Assembly (NCBI RefSeq): GCF_024347575.1
Contig: NZ_AP025505.1
Coordinates: 124,001 to 188,000 of the forward strand
Direction of reading: 5' to 3'
Source of the DNA: Vibrio pelagius
Lineage (GTDB): Bacteria; Pseudomonadota; Gammaproteobacteria; Enterobacterales; Vibrionaceae
DNA length: 64,000 nucleotides
The notes beneath the pieces are model-generated. The model made no database searches, was not told where the DNA came from, and worked only from the letters and a program-made list of their open reading frames with translations. Shown here one piece after another: positions 1 to 8,499 of the stretch (the first letter of the stretch is position 1; every line of letters begins with the position of its first letter). The position numbers and the translations under genes are program-made.

Positions 1-193
1 TGGATAAGAGTGATTCCGTTATCTGGGTACGTTCTCGAATAAGAACTAGAGCTTGGACATTCGCCAACTTCTCAACCAATTCTTGTTCTGAGTAGGTCTC
101 ATTGAAGACTGTGACATCTTGCCCTTCTAACAAACCAAAACAATCAAGATCTTGAACTGCGTTTTGGTAATCATCTAATACTGCTATTTTCAC
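1..193 (-). CDS. D-2-hydroxyacid dehydrogenase family protein, N-terminal part
   Basis: Only the first 64 codons are in the window; the gene runs off the left edge. The reading begins at a GTG (191-193) preceded by AAGGAG at good spacing and translates as VKIAVLDDYQNAVQ..., the usual opening of the SerA-like D-2-hydroxyacid dehydrogenases (phosphoglycerate dehydrogenase relatives), ending in ...LVLIRERTQIT. The NAD-binding and catalytic parts are outside the window, so substrate cannot be judged. The family assignment rests on N-terminal resemblance only. Confidence 0.7.
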   Translation of the reverse strand, partial: MKIAVLDDYQNAVQDLDCFGLLEGQDVTVFNETYSEQELVEKLANVQALVLIRERTQITESLLS

Positions 194-364
194 GGTTTTC
201 TCCTTATCGTTATAATTCTTTTTCTACTAACGCTAGCCACTGAGGGATATGGTTTTAATACCACTGTATATATTTTGATGCTTGAGCACTGCTTCTAGAG
301 GTTGGACTGGTTGCAATTAAAATCTCGACTTTCCCTTTTTAACCAACTTCGAATCGATATCGAA

Positions 365-862
365 TTATTCGCTAAGCATCTTTTCTAACCACATCGAGCT
401 TATGTATTCACCGTTCTTCTTTGCATATTCATTAAAGACGCCCACTTCTATAAAACCAAAACGCTTATGTAGCGCTATTGAAGCCTCATTCGGCAAAGCG
501 ACACCTGATAAAACCCGATGAACACCATGAGCTTGGATAGCGTCGAATAGTTTCTCATAAAGCTTGGAACCAACCCCTTTCCCTTGAATAAACGGCGCCA
601 GGTAAACCGTCACCTCTACAGTCTCATCAAAGGCAGCCATTGCTCTGTATGGCTGGGAGCAAGCGAACCCTATAAGCTTACCGCTATCGATCGCTACATA
701 GATTTGATGTCTACTATCTGGCTTAAACTGAGAGAACCAATCCAATCGATTGTCTACAGACAGCGGCGACTCCTCAAAGCGAGCATTAGAATGTTCAATG
801 TAGTAATTGAAGATATCCGTAATGCTCGAAACATCATCTAACTTCCCGATTCTAATTTCCAT
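365..862 (-). CDS. GNAT N-acetyltransferase, phosphinothricin-acetyltransferase-like
   Basis: 165 residues, a single GNAT domain. The acetyl-CoA pyrophosphate-binding loop is seen as QGKGVG at residues 93-98, followed by the C-terminal LPNEASIALHKRFGF block (about 123-137), which is typical of the PAT/YwnH group that acetylates small amines or amino-acid analogues. AGGG lies upstream of the ATG. The next gene upstream on this strand ends only 13 bases away, so the two are probably co-transcribed. The substrate is unknown; resistance to a toxic amine is possible but is inference. Confidence 0.85.
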   Translation of the reverse strand: MEIRIGKLDDVSSITDIFNYYIEHSNARFEESPLSVDNRLDWFSQFKPDSRHQIYVAIDSGKLIGFACSQPYRAMAAFDETVEVTVYLAPFIQGKGVGSKLYEKLFDAIQAHGVHRVLSGVALPNEASIALHKRFGFIEVGVFNEYAKKNGEYISSMWLEKMLSE

Positions 863-875
863 TGTCTTACCCTAC

Positions 876-1289
876 TTAAACGTTATTGGGTCTGAATTTC
901 TTGGTCATACCTTGGCTAGATGGTGACACGAGCTTGTACCCTAGCTTTTCGTAAAAAAGGGGCTCATCAGCAATCATAGAGACATAAGAACCTTCTAACG
1001 CTACAGATGCTAGGTAGCCATCAATATACTCCATCACTTTCCTACCCAGCCCTAAACCCTGATATTGAGGATCAACGGCAACATCAACCACTTCTAAATT
1101 ACACGCACCATCACCGACAACTCGTCCCATCGCTATCAACTTATCGGCATCTCGAATAGAGATCCCGTACAAACTGTTAGGCAGAGCGATAGTTGCTGCT
1201 TTGAGTGATTTAGGAGATAAGCCTGCTGCAACACGCATATCGCAAAATTCTTGAGGGTTAGGGACTTGCTGTTCATATACAAACGTCAT
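876..1289 (-). CDS. GNAT family N-acetyltransferase
   Basis: 137 residues. The GNAT motif A is QGLGLG (77-82) after the beta-strand LEVVDVAVDP, and the C-terminal half has the FYEKLGYK element common to small GNATs. AAGGAG precedes the ATG at about 12 bases. It is the second of four GNAT genes within the first 5.4 kb, all on the minus strand. No substrate can be assigned. Confidence 0.85.
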   Translation of the reverse strand: MTFVYEQQVPNPQEFCDMRVAAGLSPKSLKAATIALPNSLYGISIRDADKLIAMGRVVGDGACNLEVVDVAVDPQYQGLGLGRKVMEYIDGYLASVALEGSYVSMIADEPLFYEKLGYKLVSPSSQGMTKKFRPNNV

Positions 1290-1370
1290 CGTGTACTACT
1301 CCTTTTTTAAGATAGGATACACAACAACACTGTATATAAAAACAGTGTTGATGGATTATCTGAACTTTGA

Positions 1371-1907
1371 TTAAAAATCACACCACTCACTGTGCAGTAC
1401 AGCCATAATAACAGTGTCCCACCACTGCCCTTTAAAGAAGCGATGCTCTTTTAAATGCGCTTCTTTACGCATGCCTAAACGACGACAAAGGTTTATCGCA
1501 GCCAAGTTTCGGCTGATAGTCTCAGCATAAATACGATGAACACCCAATTTCTCAAAACCGAAATCAGCGAGCTTAAATGCCGCTTCTTGAGCGAACTGAC
1601 TTCCTTGTGAAGCTCGAGAGAAAGCACAACCCATAGACGCTTGTCGATTTTGTTCTAATCGCAAACAAACCGTACCTATAAACTCATTGGTACTCTTAAG
1701 TTCAACAGCGAGTTGATAAGCTTGCCTTGGGCTTTCAGTTGACTGCGCCACAAATAGTTCAGTGAGCTGCCTATATTTGTTTGCATCACAATCATCTTCA
1801 TCATAGAAACGTTGATACTTGGTATCTTGAGACATTGCGACAAAAGCATCTTGATCATCGAGTGTCATGTCTCTCAGAATCAGTCGCTCCGTTTCCAATT
1901 TAAACAT
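1371..1907 (-). CDS. GNAT acetyltransferase, RimJ/RimL-like
   Basis: 178 residues from the ATG at 1905-1907, chosen over an upstream in-frame start because AAGGAG sits 7 bases before it and the protein then begins MFKLETERLILRDM, the standard opening of RimJ/RimL-type GNATs (Acetyltransf_3). The longer reading would lie deep inside the neighbouring gene. It overlaps the end of that upstream gene by 8 bases, suggesting translational coupling. The C-terminal NLAAINLCRRLGM block is conserved. The glycine-rich CoA loop (RASQGSQFAQEA) is degenerate. Ribosomal-protein or small-molecule acetylation is possible. Confidence 0.82.
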   Translation of the reverse strand: MFKLETERLILRDMTLDDQDAFVAMSQDTKYQRFYDEDDCDANKYRQLTELFVAQSTESPRQAYQLAVELKSTNEFIGTVCLRLEQNRQASMGCAFSRASQGSQFAQEAAFKLADFGFEKLGVHRIYAETISRNLAAINLCRRLGMRKEAHLKEHRFFKGQWWDTVIMAVLHSEWCDF

Positions 1908-2487
1908 CTTGCGACTCCTTTGCATTGCCATAAACCACTTTGAGAGATGGCCATAAGACGAGCCAGTTCTTTGCGTATACACGTTGTTCAAACAGCGAAC
2001 GCGGTCTTTTCCGGTTATAACTAATGTGTCCGTTGAATAGAGATTCAAAACCAAAAGCGGAAACACACTCGTAATCACTGTTTGCCGTGACTCTAACACC
2101 AACAGCCGTTTCTTTTTCAGGCCAATAGCTCATCGCGTCCAGCGTGCTTTTATAAGGTTGGTCGTTGTTTCTGTGATGCATCAGAGCTTGGTTGCGAACC
2201 TGCCAATCGAACTGTGGCATTTGTGTGTTGAGCCAAGCTTCGTGCTTGAAACAGGCATTAGGGTCCATTTCATCATCGTCGAAATAGACAACGTCAATAT
2301 CATTCAAAGGCGTTGGCTTAGTCTTGTTATGTAGGGCGTCCCAAACCAAATTCCGTAGAAACCCCGCGGCAATATAACACTGAGGCAATTCTAGCCTCTT
2401 AACACAGTGCAAAGCTTCTACTCGCATTGGATCTTGTTTCAAAAGGTGAACGATTTTATCCATATCTTTTAAGTTATTTAGACTCAT
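1900..2487 (-). CDS. nucleotidyltransferase family protein (NTP_transf_6-like)
   Basis: 195 residues resembling the PF06042/COG3575 nucleotidyltransferase-like family: an N-terminal helix, then AGFLRNLVWD and the metal-binding-type NDIDVVYFDDD segment (about residues 63-73), and a C-terminal region ending in VYAKNWLVLWPSLKVV that is characteristic of the family. The molecular function of the family is poorly known. It overlaps the following GNAT gene by 8 bases. Confidence 0.75.
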   Translation of the reverse strand: MSLNNLKDMDKIVHLLKQDPMRVEALHCVKRLELPQCYIAAGFLRNLVWDALHNKTKPTPLNDIDVVYFDDDEMDPNACFKHEAWLNTQMPQFDWQVRNQALMHHRNNDQPYKSTLDAMSYWPEKETAVGVRVTANSDYECVSAFGFESLFNGHISYNRKRPRSLFEQRVYAKNWLVLWPSLKVVYGNAKESQDV

Positions 2488-2502
2488 AAACCTATGTTTA
2501 AA

Positions 2503-3105
2503 TTAGCGTTTCACTGCTACTACTGAAAAGGTGTGCCAGTGCTTCATTCGTCCCAATGCGGTCTTTGCCATCTCATCCCTTTCATGGAACCTCAGAACTT
2601 CAAAACCGTCGAACAGGTCGCGCACTTCGGATTGTGTAAAAGAAGACGTCGGGCTCCGATAGTGGGTTGCCCAAGTGTCTTTCACACCCATGAAATCGCC
2701 AGCAAAAACACCCCCAATGTCAATACACGCGACGATCTTATGCCACGCAGACTCGAACTGAGAAGGGTCAGCGAAAAACAAACTAGAGTACGCGAGTACA
2801 ATCCCAGCTTTCGGATATTGGAATTGTTCGAATGAAGCGTTAGTAACCTCGACTAAAGGGTTATCAGCAAACCGTTCTTCACATATCTCAATCGAGTCAG
2901 AATTAATATCAAAGCCATATACTCGGTAGCCATGCTGACTCAAAAATCCCATATCACTGCCCACACCACAACCGCAGTCAATTGCTACCTTTGATGTAGA
3001 TTGATTAAGTGAACAGACAAATTCAGTCCGTTTTGAGTGTGGCTTAGCAAGCGCTTTCTCATAGTAATTGCGCCAAATCTCAGTGTTAGTGTCCATGTTC
3101 ATCAC
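2503..3105 (-). CDS. class I SAM-dependent methyltransferase
   Basis: 200 residues. Rossmann motif I is seen as DCGCGVGSD (43-51) and the acidic ribose-binding strand as GFDIN (64-68), consistent with a Methyltransf_25/TehB-like small-molecule methyltransferase. Two or three nearby methionines at the N-terminus leave the exact start open by a few codons. It sits 15 bases before the nucleotidyltransferase-like gene on the same strand. The substrate is unknown. Confidence 0.82.
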   Translation of the reverse strand: MMNMDTNTEIWRNYYEKALAKPHSKRTEFVCSLNQSTSKVAIDCGCGVGSDMGFLSQHGYRVYGFDINSDSIEICEERFADNPLVEVTNASFEQFQYPKAGIVLAYSSLFFADPSQFESAWHKIVACIDIGGVFAGDFMGVKDTWATHYRSPTSSFTQSEVRDLFDGFEVLRFHERDEMAKTALGRMKHWHTFSVVAVKR

Positions 3106-3184
3106 TCCATTGAAAACTCTCCCGATGCCAGTAACGTAACACTTGGTCTAGGTTGGTAAATTCTAACATGAACAAAGTCCTTTA

Positions 3185-3700
3185 TTATTGTGAGAGGTGA
3201 GCAAGTAGATTATTGAGTTCGGTTGTGCTCTTAACAACATGCAGTTGTTTACCTTCTGAGATCTGAGACAGTCGAGACATAAACTCATCATTCCAAAATC
3301 CCGGGCAGAGTTTAAGCATCTTGTAGCTATTGAGCGTACCTTTGATGACTGAACTGCCATCTGGCCACCCTTCTGGCTTTACAAACAACCCTTTCAGGCA
3401 GCGCTTAGTAACGAACCAGTAACTGACGAAATAAGGCAAATCGATGTAGATAAGGGTATCTGCAGATTCTAAGCGCTGATGGAATGCACCAAGAGGGCCA
3501 AGTCCATCGATTATCCACGCGTCTTCACGCAAGATCTTGTTATGAGCTTGGTTAAAAACGTCTTTGGAAACTGGCTCGCCATTCGCTTGATAGACGATAG
3601 AATCCAGTTGATGCAACGGTAAACCTGCCGATCGGCTTAATGCTTTACTGAAGGTAGATTTGCCACTACCGGGCTTACCAAAAACGGCGACTTTTTTCAT
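3185..3700 (-). CDS. P-loop adenylate-kinase-like protein (topology modulation/FlaR-like)
   Basis: 171 residues. Walker A is GKPGSGKST at residues 8-16, followed by a LDSIVYQ segment and WIIDGLGPLGAFHQRLESADTLIYIDLP, the arrangement seen in the FlaR/adenylate-kinase-like ATPases once annotated as DNA topology modulation proteins. It is probably a small-molecule kinase; the substrate is unknown. A terminator-like hairpin lies 40-80 bases upstream and separates it from the YHS gene, so it may have its own promoter. Confidence 0.75.
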   Translation of the reverse strand: MKKVAVFGKPGSGKSTFSKALSRSAGLPLHQLDSIVYQANGEPVSKDVFNQAHNKILREDAWIIDGLGPLGAFHQRLESADTLIYIDLPYFVSYWFVTKRCLKGLFVKPEGWPDGSSVIKGTLNSYKMLKLCPGFWNDEFMSRLSQISEGKQLHVVKSTTELNNLLAHLSQ

Positions 3701-3735
3701 GTGAGTTCCTCCAAGAATACGGCCCGGAAGATAGA

Positions 3736-3766
3736 AAAAGAAAACCCACCTTACCGGGTGGGTTAG
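3736..3766 (-). terminator. hairpin terminator upstream of the P-loop kinase gene
   Basis: Read on the minus strand, AACCCACC and GGTGGGTT form an 8-bp stem followed by TTCTTTTTC. It would end transcripts coming from the YHS gene, though it sits about 180 bases past that stop codon. Confidence 0.6.
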
Positions 3767-3941
3767 CTTTTCTCAGTACAACAAAATCCCCACCATTCTT
3801 ATAGAATGATGATAATTCGTTGATTGAGTGTTGTTCGATTACATTTCATACAGCCAATGTCATATAAATCTGAGTAAGTGTCAATTGAATTTATAAACTC
3901 AGATAATGATTAGTTGTTTCAGAAATTGATATTGGGTTAAT

Positions 3942-4391
3942 TTACTCATTCAGCAATCTTGGCCAGTTGGCGTCTGCGTTTGCAATGTTTCCAGCGATAT
4001 CACCCTGCCAAGTTTGCTGTACCGATTTACTGTAATTTAGGTAAAGCTTGCCATCGACAATATTCCAAGCTCGCGGGTCTATTTTGGCGGTATAGCCTTT
4101 ACTCACCGCCCAAGCACAGTATCCACCATATTGAGGGGCGTATTGTTCCGGGTCCACTTTGAATAAATCGAGATGTCGTTGTGAGGAAAATCGCCATTCA
4201 GCGCCATTCCATTCATAGCGGTAATTATCGCTTCCTTCCACGGCTTGGCTTTGAGTGAAGTACGCTACAGGATCGTAACCTCTGATCGCCTTGCCGAAAA
4301 AGTCACTGTATACAGGTTCAAGAGCAAAAGAAGGGGCGGTAATCCCCAACCAAAAGACAAGTGTTAGAACAATTTTGGCAAAATACTTCAT
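3942..4391 (-). CDS. exported YHS-domain protein
   Basis: 149 residues with a cleavable signal peptide (hydrophobic VLTLVFWLGITAPSFA, cut near residue 23) and then a YHS domain: GYDPVAYF near 38-45, the WRFSSQRHLDLF element and the GGYCAWAVSKGY segment. YHS domains often bind metals, and exported single-domain versions are common in proteobacteria with unknown roles. No partner is evident beside it. A hairpin terminator lies downstream. Confidence 0.8.
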   Translation of the reverse strand: MKYFAKIVLTLVFWLGITAPSFALEPVYSDFFGKAIRGYDPVAYFTQSQAVEGSDNYRYEWNGAEWRFSSQRHLDLFKVDPEQYAPQYGGYCAWAVSKGYTAKIDPRAWNIVDGKLYLNYSKSVQQTWQGDIAGNIANADANWPRLLNE

Positions 4392-4467
4392 AACGTTTCT
4401 CCTTATGTTATCTATAAAGAGAGGATAAACGCAGCAAAAATTTCACAGTGCAAAGACCAAGAACGCA

Positions 4468-4896
4468 CTAATCGTTGTTAACCATTGGCTCAGGTAAAAC
4501 GGGCGGTGTGCTGTCCATATAAGTTAAGAAATTGGCCCAGATTTGATGGGTTCGCTCTTTGGTTAGCTCAGTTTTACAAGAAAGCGCCATAACCCCACGA
4601 ATAGAACCATCTCGCCATTGCGTGTAGATAGCGTCACAATGAGCAGTCATATACGTCGACCAATCTTTCTGTGCTCGCTTAATCGCTTCTACCAAGGTTG
4701 GATCTCCAGCGTTATGTTCAAAGCTTGCTTGAAGATAAGTCTCTAATTGCTCTTCAGCGGTTTGTAACTCTATCGCTGCACATTGATTGATCTCGAAGGT
4801 GTTCATTGCGTTCTCACAATCGATTTCATCTTGTTGAGCGAGCGCAGTCATCGGCAGCATCGCCAAGGCAACGAGTAACACAGCTTTAGCTTTCAT
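4468..4896 (-). CDS. exported LprI/DUF1311-like protein
   Basis: 142 residues with a signal peptide ending near ALA-QQ (residues 1-20), then a cysteine-containing helical region: DCENAMNTFEINQCAAIELQ and the WSTYMTAHCDAIY segment. This matches the LprI/DUF1311 family, some members of which inhibit lysozyme. A lysozyme-inhibitor role is inferred from family knowledge, not shown here. The three cysteine positions after the signal suggest periplasmic disulfides. Confidence 0.78.
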   Translation of the reverse strand: MKAKAVLLVALAMLPMTALAQQDEIDCENAMNTFEINQCAAIELQTAEEQLETYLQASFEHNAGDPTLVEAIKRAQKDWSTYMTAHCDAIYTQWRDGSIRGVMALSCKTELTKERTHQIWANFLTYMDSTPPVLPEPMVNND

Positions 4897-4914
4897 TTGA
4901 TGTTCCTAAAGTTA

Positions 4915-5394
4915 TTAATTGTAGTGTTTTTCCATTAGCAACAAATCCCACAACTCGCCATCAAAACTGCGCGTTCCAGACTCACGAGATGTCACCACGA
5001 AACCAAGAGATTCATAGCAACCTTTGGCAACGACATTTCGCTCAAACACAGCCAGCGTTAAAACCCGTGCCTTGTATTCTACTCGAGCTTTCTCAATGAG
5101 CTGTTTAAGCATGATCTTAGCCAGCCCCTGCCCTCGAAAATCGTTCGAGACAAACACTCGGCAAATACGATATTGAGAATCTGACACTTTGAGCAACTCA
5201 ACATAACCCGCTTCCTCTCCATTTGAAATGAAGATAAATGGCAGCACCTCGGGTTTCACGCAATGGTGTTCGAGTTGATTTTGGTCTAATGGAAAATCAA
5301 AATTCGGACCGCCCCACTGATAGTTGAGCCATTCTGAATCTATCCAATGAATCAGGGTATCGTAGTCTTCCTGTCTAAATTTTCTCAGTTCCAT
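4915..5394 (-). CDS. GNAT family N-acetyltransferase
   Basis: 159 residues from the ATG at 5392-5394, chosen because AGGAGGT lies 5 bases before it; the longer open frame overlaps the VOC gene. The acetyl-CoA loop is FRGQGLAKIML and the C-terminal CYESLGF element is present. A tryptophan-rich N-terminal segment (LIHWIDSEWLNYQWGG) resembles GNATs of the ElaA/YjdJ-like type, but no substrate can be given. Confidence 0.83.
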   Translation of the reverse strand: MELRKFRQEDYDTLIHWIDSEWLNYQWGGPNFDFPLDQNQLEHHCVKPEVLPFIFISNGEEAGYVELLKVSDSQYRICRVFVSNDFRGQGLAKIMLKQLIEKARVEYKARVLTLAVFERNVVAKGCYESLGFVVTSRESGTRSFDGELWDLLLMEKHYN

Positions 5395-5429
5395 CTCTAC
5401 CTCCTGATTGCGGTCGACGGTTATTCCCG

Positions 5430-5843
5430 CTAGTTTCCGCTTAGATTTAGCTGCAGCAAATCCCACTTATTTCCGTACAGATCCTGAAACACAACCACAG
5501 TTCCATACTCTTCAACTCTAGGCTCTTCGTTAAACATCACACCCTTGGCTTTCATGGATTCATAATCACGCCAAAAGTCGTTGGTTTGAAGAAACAAAAA
5601 CACGCGACCACCCATTTGGTTACCGATGGCTTGTGTTTGAGATTCGGTACTCGCTTGAGCAAGCAAAAGGTTGGTGCCGTTAGAATTGGGCGGAGCGACC
5701 TGTACCCAGCGTTTACCACCGCCTAAATCGGTATCTTCAACTAGCGTAAATTGAAGTTTCTGCGTATAGAACTCAATTGCATCGTCATAGTTTTCAACAA
5801 CAAGGGCGATGTTTCCGATTTGCTGTTGTACTGGTTTCGTCAT
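5430..5843 (-). CDS. VOC (glyoxalase/bleomycin-resistance superfamily) protein
   Basis: 137 residues with the paired beta-alpha-beta fold signature: IGNIALVVENYDDAIEFYTQ at the N-terminus and VVVFQDLYGNKWDLLQL at the C-terminus. The metal-ligand positions of true glyoxalase I are not obviously all present, so this is best called a VOC family protein of unknown substrate. It precedes the GNAT gene by 35 bases on the same strand. Confidence 0.82.
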   Translation of the reverse strand: MTKPVQQQIGNIALVVENYDDAIEFYTQKLQFTLVEDTDLGGGKRWVQVAPPNSNGTNLLLAQASTESQTQAIGNQMGGRVFLFLQTNDFWRDYESMKAKGVMFNEEPRVEEYGTVVVFQDLYGNKWDLLQLNLSGN

Positions 5844-5954
5844 GGCGGCCTCTAAACTTAAAACACCGATTTTACATGACTCAACCCCTTACGAAAGCTC
5901 ACAATGACATTCATAGGAGAATGATTGTGCTCTATCGAAGAGCTAACTGGATGA

Positions 5955-6539
5955 CTAGGTTAGAATCCCATCGGAGATAGCTTGTAGTAGTTTAGCTTCG
6001 ACACCTTCCCATATCTTCTCTCCACCAGCTGATATTCTTTGCTGGTTGAAGTTGAGAACCTTCTCTTTGGGAACATTATGCTTCTTCCAACCATAGCCAT
6101 CGTCATTGATGTTGTGGAGAAGCGGAGGGATACGGTCGATGGCTTTTGCATATTTTGCATCGGCACTTTCACCAAGTTCAAATTCTTCCCACAGTGCCAG
6201 ATATTCTTCACCTTGTCGGTTTGGCAGCATATCGAGCACTCGCTTGACGCCATTCCACTCTTTATTCTTTTGCTCTGCGGTTTCTGATTCATAAACGATT
6301 TTGTCGCCGGCATCGATCTCGCCCAGATCATGAATCAACAGCATTTTGATCACGCGATCGATGTTAATGGCCTCGTCAGCGTAGTCCTTTAACATCAAAG
6401 CACTAATACACACATGCCAACTGTGTTCGCCAGAGTTTTCGTGCCGCTTCAAGCCAACCGGTCTCGACTTTCTCAATACGCCTTTTAGTTTTTCAATTTC
6501 GACCATGAAATCGAGGATTTGAGTAACTTCTTTCAACAT
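5955..6539 (-). CDS. HD-domain phosphohydrolase (YfbR/HDDC2-like)
   Basis: 194 residues. The HD metal-site pattern is visible: H33, H39/H42 in RHENSGEHSWHV, then HD at 70-71 in IHDLGEIDAGD. This order and length fit the HD_3/YfbR-HDDC2 group of 5'-deoxynucleotidases. Dephosphorylation of nucleoside monophosphates is therefore the likely reaction, inferred from family. It is followed by the VOC gene on the same strand after about 110 bases. Confidence 0.78.
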   Translation of the reverse strand: MLKEVTQILDFMVEIEKLKGVLRKSRPVGLKRHENSGEHSWHVCISALMLKDYADEAINIDRVIKMLLIHDLGEIDAGDKIVYESETAEQKNKEWNGVKRVLDMLPNRQGEEYLALWEEFELGESADAKYAKAIDRIPPLLHNINDDGYGWKKHNVPKEKVLNFNQQRISAGGEKIWEGVEAKLLQAISDGILT

Positions 6540-6608
6540 CTGACTCCTATCTTTTAGAGAACAAGCCCTATATTCAAAAATGGATGCCTACCAGAACCTT
6601 GCTGACAA

Positions 6609-7112
6609 TTACGCCAATGCCGCACCCTTAATGTAATAACGATAATATCCAATTAAATTACTTGAGATAAAAAGGACTTCCATGACGACAGCCGTTGGCG
6701 ATCCAACCAGGTAGTTATGAATAAGCCAAAGCGCGGTACCGATGATCATCAGCTCCCTTAAACGGCGGTCATCTTTATTGAAAGCGGCAACCGTTTGAAA
6801 CAGAGAAGCAACACAACTCACAACACTGACTAGGCCAGTATAAGTGACCGAAGTAGAAATGATTGAAGCCCCACAAAATAGGTACTTCAATTTTGCCGAG
6901 GTAGAGAACACACTCACTAAATAGCGAACGGTGGCGATGAGCATTAGGCTCGCTGCCGTCCATTGCTCAAGCAAGATAAAATGGCTTGATATGAGAGTCC
7001 CAGCAAAAAAGAGACAAGTAACGATCTTTTTCCTCTCTTTGAATTGAAAGGACATCAGATCAAAACAGATCGCGATTGCGACCAGTATTTGAGACAAAAC
7101 AAATGGTGTCAC
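6609..7112 (-). CDS. YgjV-like inner-membrane protein
   Basis: 167 residues, almost entirely hydrophobic, with about five membrane segments. The TALWLIHNYLVG...EVLFISSNLIGYYR portion matches the YgjV/Imp-YgjV family, whose function is unknown. A second, more diverged member is found at the other end of this window (63551-64000), there next to kdgF. The strand and spacing fit the surrounding minus-strand series. Confidence 0.75.
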   Translation of the reverse strand: MTPFVLSQILVAIAICFDLMSFQFKERKKIVTCLFFAGTLISSHFILLEQWTAASLMLIATVRYLVSVFSTSAKLKYLFCGASIISTSVTYTGLVSVVSCVASLFQTVAAFNKDDRRLRELMIIGTALWLIHNYLVGSPTAVVMEVLFISSNLIGYYRYYIKGAALA

Positions 7113-7399
7113 GTTACACTCCTTGTAAACAAAAAACTGCTGCGTAATTCACGCCCCAGAACCAAGACGCAATTCACCTGCATACGGCGTCCGACACTAC
7201 TAGCTATTGGTATATATCTCAAATGTTTATTGCGCTACACGAGCTTCGATGTGTCCGCCGTCAATCAAGCACAAAACCAAGCACTCCTCTTTGCTGTTCG
7301 ACAAGGTTACTCAGCAGCACATGGACGTTGTTTTTTGGAGCGATATCGCCACACAGACAACGGTCGCTGTTAATCGTTATCTAGTTTGATCTTCAGACG
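7113..7399. other. intergenic region without a supported gene
   Basis: About 290 bases between the YgjV-like and nucleotidyltransferase-like genes. Open frames on the plus strand here have no ribosome-binding site and no recognisable protein. No attC-like inverted structure was seen. Confidence 0.4.
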
Positions 7400-8158
7400 T
7401 CACTTAATTATCTTGCCACTTAATCGCTGGTAGAGCTCTATGGCATCTGCTTTTGACGTTAGCTTCCCACGTGCAAATAAGTACGCGAGTTCAATATCGT
7501 CTTGTTGATCAGGGTAATGCTTTTTCGCTGCTTGGGCGCATTGAGCTAAATCGATATACCAACTCCCGTCTTTTTCTGCGATAAAATAGTACGCTGCCCT
7601 TACTAATTTCTTACCGAGAATCTTCGCAACCGCTTTGTCGTCCATTTTAGAGAAGCTATCTGCCATTTGGCCCAAGAACGCGTGTAGATCTCCATTGAGT
7701 GCAAGAGCTATCTCTAACTTAGGCTGATGCTTAACGAATGAAACTGCTCTGTCATTACCCCATACACAGCAACAACAGTGTTTGAGCCAAAACTGCCAAT
7801 GGTAAAACTCTTCTGTTTTTTGAATGGTATTGAGATAACCCGGATCTATATCTATCTTACTGATCTGTGGGTGAATATGGGGAACTGTCGTGCTTATCTC
7901 TTGAAATACTCGCTTTTCTAATTCCGTGATTGGCGTGTTGAGGATAATAGATATATCAAGATCTGAGCGACCTAACACGGCCTCTCCTCTTGGTACGCTA
8001 CCATACAAATAAATCCCATCAATTTGCTCTGGGAGTCGCAATGTCAGTTGCTGCACCACGCTATCGACGACAGCTTTAAACTCTGGCTGAATCTTATCAA
8101 CCGAATAATCATTGCGAATAAATCCCAGCTCATCGAGGCCTGTATCTTCGTTATGCAT
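7400..8158 (-). CDS. nucleotidyltransferase-domain protein, aminoglycoside adenylyltransferase-like
   Basis: 252 residues from the ATG at 8156-8158, preferred because AAGGA lies just before it; an in-frame start 16 codons upstream has no ribosome-binding site. The polymerase-beta-type nucleotidyltransferase motif is complete: YGSVPRGEAVLGRSDLDISI, with a later acidic residue (KIDID). The C-terminal helical half resembles ANT-type enzymes. It could modify an antibiotic, but many such genes are uncharacterised. A run of four cysteines (HCCCCVW) is unusual. Confidence 0.72.
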   Translation of the reverse strand: MHNEDTGLDELGFIRNDYSVDKIQPEFKAVVDSVVQQLTLRLPEQIDGIYLYGSVPRGEAVLGRSDLDISIILNTPITELEKRVFQEISTTVPHIHPQISKIDIDPGYLNTIQKTEEFYHWQFWLKHCCCCVWGNDRAVSFVKHQPKLEIALALNGDLHAFLGQMADSFSKMDDKAVAKILGKKLVRAAYYFIAEKDGSWYIDLAQCAQAAKKHYPDQQDDIELAYLFARGKLTSKADAIELYQRLSGKIIK

Positions 8159-8274
8159 AGATTCCTTATCATTCAACGACGTGTTTGGTGCTTCAAGCAT
8201 ACCCAAAATTTTCCAATTTTAACTACAAGTTTTGAGTCACAGAGCGCAAGAACTTACTGACGCATTACGGCTAG

Positions 8275-8400
8275 GGTCGGTTTAAAAATCTATTGTGTGA
8301 AGATGGCCTTGATGTCGTTGATAAGGGTTTTGGTGTTAGCGCAGACAATCACATCAATGAAGACGCTCGCTTTGAAATGAGGACCATTTATCCGATGTAA
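8275..8400 (+). pseudogene. apparent C-terminal remnant of an unidentified protein
   Basis: A 41-codon plus-strand open stretch ends at TAA 8398-8400 and reads ...DGLDVVDKGFGVSADN... It has protein-like composition but no start codon or ribosome-binding site. It may be the tail of a lost gene. I do not recognise it. It directly precedes the promoter region of the ankyrin-like gene. Confidence 0.25.
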
Positions 8401-8499
8401 AGAGGCTTAATGCAAGTAAGGTTACATTAGAATATTTAATTGAAAATGATATACATTTCAAATAATGTAATAACATTAAATACCAATAAGTTATAGATA

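Noticed and set aside
1908..2102. 65-residue N-terminal extension of the RimJ-like GNAT
   Set aside because: It overlaps the nucleotidyltransferase-like gene in another frame, has no homology, and the internal ATG has AAGGAG.
7044..7389. Plus-strand open frames beside the YgjV-like gene
   Set aside because: No ribosome-binding site, low-complexity reading, partly antisense to a real gene.
1..8158. Integron cassette array
   Set aside because: Gene sizes and orientation fit, but intergenic regions show no repeated attC or VCR-like inverted structures and no integrase.
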